Translations under genes and position numbers: made by a program
Part shown: positions 41,419 through 48,505 of the stretch, in pieces
Position numbering within the stretch: the stretch's first letter is position 1
Layout: each line of letters starts with the position of its first letter
Assembly: GCA_938038445.1 (NCBI GenBank)
Contig: CALHRZ010000024.1
Span: 1-48,505, forward strand
Length of the DNA: 48,505 nt
From: an uncultured bacterium
GTDB taxonomy: Bacteria > Verrucomicrobiota > Kiritimatiellia > CAIKKV01
Reading direction: 5' to 3'
Notes under the pieces: generated by a model
Database searches by the model: none
Seen by the model: only the letters and a program-made list of their open reading frames with translations
What the model was told of the DNA's origin: nothing

Positions 41419-42518
41419 CGTTCCTCCTTGCCACCCACATGGCGAAGCCTGAGTTGCCCGCAAGCCGCTTCCACATCGGCACCGCGCGAGTGGCGGCAAG
41501 TCACATGGATCCGCGCCTTCTCAAGGGCATCCAGAAAAACACGAACCGCTTCCCCCTTTGGCTGCCGCCGATCCAAACCTTCAACGGGACTGAGCAGAAT
41601 GAGATTCACACGGCATGGAAATTCCGAAAGCAGCTGGGCAAGAGCGTTCGCATGCGCTCGGCTGTCGTTTTCCCCACCGATGAGCGTGTATTCGAATGTG
41701 ATGATCCGATGAGTGCGTTCCGTATAGGCTCGGCAGGCTTTAAGAAGATCGGGCAAAGGATAACGCCGATTAATCGGCATCAGCCGCGAACGCAACTCGG
41801 AATCAGGGGCATGAAGCGAAACCGAAAGTTCCACTTGAATCTGCTCTCCGGCCAGCCGTTCGATGCCCGGAATCACGCCCGCCGTGCTCACGGTCATCCG
41901 CCGAGCCCCAATATGGATTCCCTCGGGATCATTGAGGCGACGCACGGCCCGAATCCATTCGTCGTAATTGTCAAGCGGCTCCCCCATCCCCATGAAAACG
42001 ACATGCGTCGGGCGGTCCTTCCAATGCCGCACCGCCAGCCGAACCTGATCCACAATCTCTCCCGCCGTCAAGTTACGGTGGAATCCCGTTTTCCCGCTCG
42101 CACAGAAAAGACATCCAAAGCGGCAACCCACCTGTGAAGAAACACAGACGGTTCGGCGATCACCGGCCGGAATATAAACCGATTCGATCGCCTCCCCATC
42201 GAGCAGACGAAGAACCACACGAACCGTCCCATCCCGTCCGGCCACCGTTTCCACCGGCTCTGCAGTCACCGCATGAAAATGGCACGCCAACTCTTTCTGG
42301 AGTGCCGGGCCAAGATCGGTCATCACGGACCACTCGGTCGCCATTCGGAGATGAACCCAACGCCAGGTCTGCTCGCCACGAAACGCAGGAAATCCCAACG
42401 CCGCAGCAGCCGCACGCATCTCCTGACGGCTTAACCCGGAAACGGCTACTCGAGCGCCCGTCTTTTCTTCAGACTCTTCGCCCCTCGCTTGTTCAGATTG
42501 AACCGGCTCAATCGCCAT
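41415..42518 (-). CDS. Dual-specificity 23S rRNA/tRNA adenine-C2 methyltransferase
   Basis: RlmN is a radical SAM enzyme that methylates A2503 of 23S rRNA and A37 of some tRNAs. The protein has about 367 residues. It has the Fe-S motif CRFGCLFC (Cys near 132, 136, 139), GMGEPLDNYDEW, VSTAGVIPGI, SLHAPDSELRSRLMPINRRY and the C-terminal mechanistic Cys in DVEAACGQL near 353. The catalytic second Cys marks RlmN/Cfr function. I chose the ATG at 42518, although its ribosome binding site is weak; a TTG at 42530 is possible. The stop overlaps rsmB. Confidence 0.92.
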   Translation of the reverse strand: MAIEPVQSEQARGEESEEKTGARVAVSGLSRQEMRAAAAALGFPAFRGEQTWRWVHLRMATEWSVMTDLGPALQKELACHFHAVTAEPVETVAGRDGTVRVVLRLLDGEAIESVYIPAGDRRTVCVSSQVGCRFGCLFCASGKTGFHRNLTAGEIVDQVRLAVRHWKDRPTHVVFMGMGEPLDNYDEWIRAVRRLNDPEGIHIGARRMTVSTAGVIPGIERLAGEQIQVELSVSLHAPDSELRSRLMPINRRYPLPDLLKACRAYTERTHRIITFEYTLIGGENDSRAHANALAQLLSEFPCRVNLILLSPVEGLDRRQPKGEAVRVFLDALEKARIHVTCRHSRGADVEAACGQLRLRHVGGKEER

Positions 42519-42534
42519 CCCCCATCTCAATCAC

Positions 42535-42780
42535 CTAAGAAAACCGAAAGGCCCTGAAGATCGCCGCCCCGGCGATCACCCCAACAACAATCCCTATCCC
42601 GATAGAAATAACCATCCAAAGCAGTACCGCTTTTGCCCAATTGGCTTTGCTCGGCGTAGCCCCACCCCCAAACGCCCAGACAAGAAGCAGGATCAGGTTC
42701 ACAACGGGAATGGCCATCAAAAACATGGTGAGCATCCAGTCGCCAACCGATACTGATTTTTCCATCCCTTGATTTTCCAT
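42535..42780 (-). CDS. Small two-helix membrane protein
   Basis: The protein of 81 residues has two membrane helices (about 15-36 and 45-72). A conserved-looking loop, WAFGGGATPSKANWAKA, joins them; similar loops occur in small uncharacterised membrane proteins of Firmicutes and other anaerobes. The ATG at 42780 has AGGAGG five bases upstream and sets the start. It lies 16 nt before rlmN, so it probably opens the rlmN-rsmB-PurF-like-phosphoesterase operon. Function unknown. Confidence 0.75.
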   Translation of the reverse strand: MENQGMEKSVSVGDWMLTMFLMAIPVVNLILLLVWAFGGGATPSKANWAKAVLLWMVISIGIGIVVGVIAGAAIFRAFRFS

Positions 42781-42960
42781 GGAGTCCTCCTGTGTTTCGT
42801 CCTCTCGCTCATCCCTCAAGAAACATCAACCCTTTGCTCCGCCGTTTCCTCCTTCATCCATGCAGTCATTCTCTCCTTTTTCTTAAGGAAGTCAATCCGC
42901 ATAATGGATGGGCAAGAAAAAAGAAGAAACACGAAAAAACGGTTGAAAGGAAAACGTGAT

Positions 42961-43686
42961 ATGACTGGGCTTTCGTCAGCCCCTAAAGGCCCTCCTGTTC
43001 TTCTCCTTGCCTCAGCTTCGAAAGCGCGGGCAGATTTGCTTCGGGCCGCAGGGTACCGGTTCCGACAGCTGGCGACCCATATTCCGGAACCACCCCCGAG
43101 CCCCGGAGAACGCCCAGCTGCTTATGCCCTTCGGTTAGCCCGCCTTAAAGCAAACGCTGCCCTTCAATCCAATCCCCGCGCCCTCATTCTGGCCGCCGAC
43201 ACGGTTGTCTCGTATCGCGGCCTTCTTCTTGGAAAAGCCCCCACAAGAAAAGACGCCCTGGCCATGCTTCAGCTCCTCGGCGGAAAGCACCATGAAATCG
43301 TCACCGCGCTTTGTCTTGCATGGAGGGAAAAAAACGGGAAATTCCGCCGGTTTGAAGGCGTCGAAACAGCCCGGGTTCTTCTTCGACGTTGGTCGCCGGA
43401 ACGGCTGCGCCGACATATTGCCGTCGTTCGCCCCTTCTCTTGCGCCGGAGCCTATGCGCTTCAACAAGGAAACAGCGCGATCGTTCAACAAGTCGATGGA
43501 GATCCCTCCACCGTGATCGGCCTTCCGATCGGCCTTCTTGACCGATGGATCTCCCGTCTGACCCTCGTGGCCCAGCCTACGCCTCCTCGTCGGCGTCCGA
43601 ATGCAAAATCCGCTGCCACTCGCCATACAAGCGCCCAAGCGAATACCAGCCGCGCCACATCACGACGGCCAAAATCAGCACACTGA
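42961..43686 (+). CDS. Maf-family nucleotide pyrophosphatase
   Basis: Cytoplasmic house-cleaning pyrophosphatase that removes non-standard nucleotides. It has LLLASASKARADLL at the N-terminus (spacing as in the YceF type), ILAADTVVSYRGLLLGKAPT with the catalytic Asp, GGKHHEIVTALCL and DGDPSTVIGLPI. The ATG at 42961 fits the family N-terminus; reading from 42904 adds a Lys/Arg-rich tail with no likeness. The last 38 or so residues (VAQPTPPRRRPNAKSAATRH onward) are Pro/Arg/Ala/Ser-rich and not part of the family fold. They lie antisense to the 3' end of the antiporter gene over 110 nt. Confidence 0.88.
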   Translation: MTGLSSAPKGPPVLLLASASKARADLLRAAGYRFRQLATHIPEPPPSPGERPAAYALRLARLKANAALQSNPRALILAADTVVSYRGLLLGKAPTRKDALAMLQLLGGKHHEIVTALCLAWREKNGKFRRFEGVETARVLLRRWSPERLRRHIAVVRPFSCAGAYALQQGNSAIVQQVDGDPSTVIGLPIGLLDRWISRLTLVAQPTPPRRRPNAKSAATRHTSAQANTSRATSRRPKSAH

Positions 43687-45331
43687 CCGTCACAACCGGC
43701 CAACCCGGCAACAAAGCCGAACTCAGAAGAAAAACGATCATTCCCAGACCGGCCACGCTTAGACTCGTGATCACGTTCGCGAGAGTCTGGCGCAAGCGAA
43801 ACCCCCACCGAACCCCTGATTGAATCGGCACACAAAGCTCCGATGCCACCATCGCAAGCGCATGAGCCTTCCGGATCACCGTGATATACATCGGCAGGTT
43901 CAGCCCCATCGCAGCCAACCAGAGCAACGTTGGAGCCCCCCCCAACCCCGACGGCATCCAATCGAACAGAGCAGACCAACGGGAAAGCCATGTCGCCAAT
44001 CCAAACACCGCGGCAACGACCAAGAGGTTAAGGAGAATCATCCAGAACGAACGCCGGACGACTCGTCCCACCGCCGTATTCATCCGCTGCCGCTCCATCC
44101 AACTCAGCCAACCCGAGTACTGACGAATCCGTTCGATCCAGGAAATCGGCATCCCCCGAGCAACCGTCGGGATGATTCGCTCGACGGCTTTCGCAATCAA
44201 CGGATTTGCGGTCATGGTCAACAACACGACCCCAGTGGATATTCCGAGAAATGATGGCGGAAACACTTTCAACGCTACCCCCATCGCACCCACCAGCAGC
44301 GCAAATTCACAGACTTGCGCCAGCCGAACGGCTCCCCGTAACGCTTCCGCGGGCGCCAATCCAACCCCCAATCCCGCGAGCGTATTGATGAAGATCTTGC
44401 CCCCGATGGTTGCAGCGCTCAGGATGAGGATCAGCGTCAACTGGCCCATCAGCAAAGCGGGATCAAGGGATAGCCCGATGTAAACAAAGAAAAGCGGAGC
44501 AAAAAGATACTGAAGCGGCCGAAACAAAGGTTCCCGCCGTCGCGCCGCACGAGGCGACTCTCCGATCACCGCACCAATAACAAATGCCCCCAGCGCCAAG
44601 CTGAGTTGAAGCCGTTGGGCAATGTATGTAACCAAAAAACCCATTCCCGCCATCGTCAAGAGAAGCGTTTCCTCCTGCCGCCGTCGCTCGACGGATCGCA
44701 GAAACCGAGGAACCAAAAGAAAGCCAAACACCACGACAGCCGCAAGGAAAACCGCCAGCTCGTAAGCGCGTCGCGCGACCAGTTCGGCTTGAACGGCCCG
44801 ATGGAGTGCAAGTCCATTCAGGAGTGCGATCAACGCGATCGCCAGCATGTCCTCGAGAACTGTCACCGCGACCACAAAGGGGCCAAGACGCCCCTCGCCT
44901 CCCTCTTGAACGCCTTGCGTTTCAAGCCACTTGGCAAGAACAACCGTGGAGGAGTCGCATAAGACCGCACCCAAAAACAGCTTCTCAATCGCTCCCCACC
45001 CTAAAAGCCCCCCGACCATCCACCCCAGCCACAACATGAATCCCACATCCAACAACGCAACGATCAGGGGTCCGTATCCCGCCCGAAAAAGTCGTGCCGG
45101 ATTGAACCGCATCCCTAAGGACACCATCAAGAAAATGATACCCAGCGATCCTAACGTCTGAATGGTCTCGGGGGAACTGACCACATACGAGGGAGTGTGA
45201 GGACCCAGCAGTACCCCGGCGCCGACATACCCCAAAACGCGAGGGATATCCATCACGTCGCAAAGGATACCCGCCAGCGCTGCAACAGCAATCACAAGGG
45301 CGAGATCCGTTATAAAAGGAAGAGAATCCAT
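43577..45331 (-). CDS. CPA2-type cation:proton antiporter with extra C-terminal membrane domain
   Basis: Inner-membrane Na+/K+:H+ exchanger of the KefB/CPA2 type with 584 residues. The N-terminal 375 residues hold the exchanger domain, with helices that include GYVGAGVLLGPHTP, FLMVSLGMRFNP, CDSSTVVLAKWL and ALGAFVIGAVIGESP. Instead of the usual TrkA-N nucleotide-binding domain, the C-terminal 180 residues have a basic linker and three or more further membrane helices. No regulatory Cys pair is seen. The gene lies 53 nt downstream of the partial surface-protein gene and converges with maf. Confidence 0.85.
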   Translation of the reverse strand: MDSLPFITDLALVIAVAALAGILCDVMDIPRVLGYVGAGVLLGPHTPSYVVSSPETIQTLGSLGIIFLMVSLGMRFNPARLFRAGYGPLIVALLDVGFMLWLGWMVGGLLGWGAIEKLFLGAVLCDSSTVVLAKWLETQGVQEGGEGRLGPFVVAVTVLEDMLAIALIALLNGLALHRAVQAELVARRAYELAVFLAAVVVFGFLLVPRFLRSVERRRQEETLLLTMAGMGFLVTYIAQRLQLSLALGAFVIGAVIGESPRAARRREPLFRPLQYLFAPLFFVYIGLSLDPALLMGQLTLILILSAATIGGKIFINTLAGLGVGLAPAEALRGAVRLAQVCEFALLVGAMGVALKVFPPSFLGISTGVVLLTMTANPLIAKAVERIIPTVARGMPISWIERIRQYSGWLSWMERQRMNTAVGRVVRRSFWMILLNLLVVAAVFGLATWLSRWSALFDWMPSGLGGAPTLLWLAAMGLNLPMYITVIRKAHALAMVASELCVPIQSGVRWGFRLRQTLANVITSLSVAGLGMIVFLLSSALLPGWPVVTVSVLILAVVMWRGWYSLGRLYGEWQRILHSDADEEA

Positions 45332-45384
45332 TGCATCCGAGTCCCATCCCTCCCTTTAACGAACCATCGCCCCGATGTCAACGA

Positions 45385-48300
45385 TCAACGGACAAACTGC
45401 CCCTCGGCGCTGAGCGGACTCCTTTGACTCGGATTGATCGCCTGCACCTGCCAGACATACAAACCCTTGGGAAGTTTCACGGGCGCAATCAAAGAAGAAC
45501 CTGCGCCGGCTGGCGTATTCCACTTCCACGTTTTTCCCGTCGTAAGGTTCCGAACCGTCACCTGATACGTCACCGCGCCCGCTACGGCTCTCCAAACAAA
45601 TTCAGGTTGGGCAGGAACAGCAACTCCTTTAATCGGCGAAACCAGTTTGGGCGCCTTGAGCAACGCGTAGTTGAAGGCAAGAGAGCTGCTCCACGCACCA
45701 ATGCCCGCCCCATTGCGCGCTCGAACTCGCCACGTATAAGCCGCCGCCTGATTGGAAAGACGGATGACAACCTGCGTGGCCGCAGTCCAAGGCATATTGG
45801 TATACACAGAGGTTCCTCGCAGAACCTGAACCTCATAGTCTGCCGCATTTGGTACGGGTACCCATTGGAAGACCACATTCTTGAACTCATACAGCGTTCC
45901 TCGAGGTGTGACAGGACCGGTTGTTGAAGGAACACCGACCTGAAAATACCGGTAGGGCTCGGGAGTCTTCCATTCTCCGCTTCGCATCTCCTGGAGCGTC
46001 CAACGGTACGACCCATTGGGAAATGCCAAGCCAACGGGAACCCATTCAGAAACTGCTGTTTCCCCGGTGCTCATTAAGACCCACTGGCCCGTCGAAAGAT
46101 TGTAGCGTTCGACCGCAATCCGAAACGCGGTCGCACCCGGCGTCGGCGTCCAACGGAACCGATCAATCTCCCCTCCGGCCGGAAGATCCCCCTCCGGATC
46201 CACCCAACGAACCACTTCATAGGTCACCGTCGTGGACCACCCACCCTGTCCCATCGAATTCTCGCCCAATACAAACCAAGTGTAGAGACCAGGCAAATAA
46301 GGCCCCTCGATCGGCCGGTTTGTCTCCGTCCCAGGCGTCCACACATGCGCGAAAGGCTCGCCGTCTTTCCCAACCCATACGCGATATTGAAGCGCTCGCG
46401 GTGCGGCAGCCCAGACATGCTCAACAACGTCGGTGACCGGAACAATCTCGCCCTCCCTTGGAGAAATCGGCACCGGCACAGCCGGTAATTGATTCGGCCG
46501 AACGACCAAGGTAACGGTGACGGTCTTCGCAGGAATAGGGACCGCCGGGTCTGACACGATCAGATGGCCTGTGTATTCGCCATACAATAGCACATCCGCT
46601 AAATAAACAACCGCCACCTGATCCCATTCGCCCGTGCTGCATCCCGACGCGGGCACGGGCCGCATCCACCACGCATCGGTTTCAATTTGCCAGTTCAATG
46701 TGCCTGCACCCCCGTTACGCACCGCCAAAAGTCCATTGGCCGCATTTTGCCCTTCCACGGTCGCAGCCTCCAATAAGGAAGGTTGAACAACAACCTCCGA
46801 CGGCTCCGCCACATTCGTACTCCACTGCCACGCGAGAGTGGAATCGTTCGTCATGGCAAAAACCAGCCGGTTGGAATTCCCAAAGTCCGGTATGCTCCCG
46901 CTCCCCACCCATCCTGTACAGGTATAAGTGGTAAATCCATCCACCACAACGGCTTCGACCTCCGCCGTGATCACCGTCCCTCGACGGAAATGGTGAAGAC
47001 CGACAGCCGGCGCCGGTGCCCCATGTGAAGGATGAACCGTCAACGTGTTGGTAATTCCCACATAGAAGAGGTTGGTTGCCGAAACCGGACCCTCTCCCCG
47101 ATCGTTTAGCCCACGGACTGTCCAGAAATACATACCGGGTCCCCATGCCGTTTCAATTGTAATGTTGGTTCCGTTCGCCCCCGGAACCATTTGATTGGTT
47201 TCCCAGCCGCCGGCTTCCGCCCAGATGTGTATGGAATAATCCGTGCCCCGTTCAACCGGTTTCCATGCAAACGCCATGCTCCCGGTAGGATCAACGCTGT
47301 CCTCATTCGCCGGCAACAACAGTTCCGGCCGATCGGTCACCGAAAGCGGAATGATGTGAACGGCAACAATCATTGCTTGCGGAGAATTGGAGGCCGTCGC
47401 CGAGGTCACGAACACCCGCCCAGTATGACAACCTCCCGGCAAGTCGCCCGTCGCAAAGGAGATCACAAATGGATCCCATTCTCCAATGCTACTTCCGTCG
47501 GTCGGGTTAACCGACATCCAGGGAACATCCGACGTCAGCATGTAGGGCATCGCTCCCTGCCCGCTATTCTGCAACGAATAGGCTCGCGGATCAGGGCTTT
47601 CTCCTTCCAAACACTCCAACTCCACTCGCGGGTCGGACAGACGAATCAACGGGTAACCCGGAACCCCGCCTCCGCCTTCCGGCGCCTCGCCCAGAATAAA
47701 CGATCGAGGAGTGGACCACTCCGACCATGCCCCCCAGGCATCTTGCCCGCGGACACGCCAGTAGTACCACGTCTCATAATCCATACCCTCGACATCATCC
47801 ACCATCTGGCCAAGAGAACGCACTTCCACGGATTGATTGCCAGCCGGCACATTCGTGTTCGACACGAGTCGGGTAAAAGCCGAATCAAGCGCTATCTGCA
47901 CCTGATAAAGGGTCACACGATCATGCGCCTGCGTTTCGACCGATGCTGCCCACGTCATCGGCATGTTGGAGGAACGAGGCTCCTGCCCCCGATCGCTCGG
48001 AGCAAGCAGTACGGGCGCCGTCGGGGGCAGATTCGCCCGATTAACAAAGAACGTCGCCACCTGCGACCATTCTCCAGTCGTCGCCCCATCGCTCACACGG
48101 CACCGCCACCAATATTGGCGATTGTTGGGCAATTCCTGATCCACCTGCCAACTTGTTCCGCCCGACATTTCGGCAACCGCCGGAACTTCTGCAAGTTTTT
48201 GGCTTAACCCCGAATCCCCATAAACCTCGAACTGATACGTCAACGCATCTCCCTGGAAATCAATTGCATTGCGGACAGTCAATACCGGAAGCGGATTGGG

Positions 48301-48505
48301 AACCGACTCGCCATTGATGGGAGAACGAGGCTGGGGGGAACTCGGCACATTGCCCCCGATTCCAACCCGATCCACTTTCACATCCGCTTGACAGCCGTTC
48401 CCCGCCACCACCCGAAACCGAATCCGCACCTTCTTCCCCGCCCACGCCCCCAAATTCACCTGCTTCCTCACCCACCCCGTGTCAACCCCATAATCCACAT
48501 TCGCC
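45385..48505 (-). CDS. Large surface protein with fibronectin-like and BACON-like repeats (5' end outside the window)
   Basis: The C-terminal 1039 or so residues are in the window; the frame runs open to the right edge, so the start and any signal peptide are missing. The first residues (NLGAWAGKKVRIRFRVVAG) look like the end of a carbohydrate-binding or MAM-like beta domain. At least six fibronectin-type stretches follow, with repeated WYYWRVRGQDAWGAWSEWS, YFWTVRGLNDRGEGPVSA and YTWRVRARNGAGIGAWSSS. Two BACON-like segments (VPWMSVNPTDGSSIGEWDPF and WWMRPVPASGCSTGEWDQV) and one InlB-like repeat (ITAEVEAVVVDGFTTYTCTG) lie between them. The domain style matches the giant protein at 28636-36231. 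It is probably exported and used in adhesion or glycan binding. Confidence 0.75.
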   Translation of the reverse strand, partial: ANVDYGVDTGWVRKQVNLGAWAGKKVRIRFRVVAGNGCQADVKVDRVGIGGNVPSSPQPRSPINGESVPNPLPVLTVRNAIDFQGDALTYQFEVYGDSGLSQKLAEVPAVAEMSGGTSWQVDQELPNNRQYWWRCRVSDGATTGEWSQVATFFVNRANLPPTAPVLLAPSDRGQEPRSSNMPMTWAASVETQAHDRVTLYQVQIALDSAFTRLVSNTNVPAGNQSVEVRSLGQMVDDVEGMDYETWYYWRVRGQDAWGAWSEWSTPRSFILGEAPEGGGGVPGYPLIRLSDPRVELECLEGESPDPRAYSLQNSGQGAMPYMLTSDVPWMSVNPTDGSSIGEWDPFVISFATGDLPGGCHTGRVFVTSATASNSPQAMIVAVHIIPLSVTDRPELLLPANEDSVDPTGSMAFAWKPVERGTDYSIHIWAEAGGWETNQMVPGANGTNITIETAWGPGMYFWTVRGLNDRGEGPVSATNLFYVGITNTLTVHPSHGAPAPAVGLHHFRRGTVITAEVEAVVVDGFTTYTCTGWVGSGSIPDFGNSNRLVFAMTNDSTLAWQWSTNVAEPSEVVVQPSLLEAATVEGQNAANGLLAVRNGGAGTLNWQIETDAWWMRPVPASGCSTGEWDQVAVVYLADVLLYGEYTGHLIVSDPAVPIPAKTVTVTLVVRPNQLPAVPVPISPREGEIVPVTDVVEHVWAAAPRALQYRVWVGKDGEPFAHVWTPGTETNRPIEGPYLPGLYTWFVLGENSMGQGGWSTTVTYEVVRWVDPEGDLPAGGEIDRFRWTPTPGATAFRIAVERYNLSTGQWVLMSTGETAVSEWVPVGLAFPNGSYRWTLQEMRSGEWKTPEPYRYFQVGVPSTTGPVTPRGTLYEFKNVVFQWVPVPNAADYEVQVLRGTSVYTNMPWTAATQVVIRLSNQAAAYTWRVRARNGAGIGAWSSSLAFNYALLKAPKLVSPIKGVAVPAQPEFVWRAVAGAVTYQVTVRNLTTGKTWKWNTPAGAGSSLIAPVKLPKGLYVWQVQAINPSQRSPLSAEGQFVR

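Noticed and set aside
42904..42960. Upstream ATG that would lengthen Maf by 19 residues
   Set aside because: The added stretch is Lys/Arg-rich without family likeness, and the ATG at 42961 fits the Maf N-terminus better.
42961..43686. Altered nucleotide-binding motif of Maf (SKAR instead of SPRR)
   Set aside because: The spacing fits the YceF-type branch of the family, so I do not treat it as a lost active site.

Overview
The window is 48.5 kb of GC-rich bacterial chromosome, densely coded, with about 31 protein genes (one cut by the right edge), one transposase remnant, and no rRNA, tRNA or CRISPR array that I can see. Housekeeping genes (glyS, aspS, cysS, ispF, tmk, holB, rsmB, rlmN, maf) are interleaved with secreted glycosidase-like proteins, lipoproteins and very large Ca-binding, InlB/LamG/fibronectin-like surface proteins. 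That mix, with GH172/DUF2961 and TIM-barrel glycosidase-like genes, points to the PVC superphylum (Kiritimatiellota, Lentisphaerota or Verrucomicrobiota). This is inference from gene content, not a phylogeny.

Layout. 1-231: noncoding, with short palindromic repeats. 232-6643: carbohydrate/peptide catabolic locus, with two putative glycosidases diverging from an 88-bp promoter region (one exported, one cytoplasmic) and an M20 peptidase behind the first. 6644-7715: decayed segment holding an internally deleted IS481-type transposase and another palindromic repeat. 7716-10688: FmdB-type zinc-ribbon protein facing a B12-binding radical SAM protein, which follows an M42 aminopeptidase. 10955-11797: AraC-type regulator. 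12021-15737: glyS-larB-larC, tightly packed. 15762-37449: a long minus-strand run, probably one or a few operons, reading from 37449 downward: two small coiled-coil envelope proteins, a 2531-residue surface protein, a lipoprotein, cysS, aspS, ispF, an L,D-transpeptidase, tmk, holB, an MFS transporter, an amidohydrolase, an unknown protein and a GH172-like lipoprotein. Many junctions are ATGA overlaps. 37549-42780: a second minus-strand operon: small membrane protein, rlmN, rsmB, a PurF-like protein and a metallophosphoesterase. 42961-48505: maf, converging on a CPA2 antiporter, which follows a partial fibronectin/BACON-like surface protein.

How the genes work together. The glycosidase, GH172-like, MFS and amidohydrolase genes suggest scavenging of complex glycans with import of the products. 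The large extracellular proteins and coiled-coil lipoproteins suggest an elaborate cell surface. LarB and LarC imply nickel-pincer nucleotide cofactor synthesis, though larA and larE are not in the window.

The points most worth following are: (i) a PurF-like protein that has lost the N-terminal Cys nucleophile but keeps the PRPP site and candidate Fe-S cysteines; (ii) the three-gene coiled-coil/lipoprotein/giant-protein cluster with its own promoter; (iii) the palindromic repeat family whose copies show a compensatory base-pair change; (iv) the GH172-amidohydrolase-MFS module coupled to replication genes.
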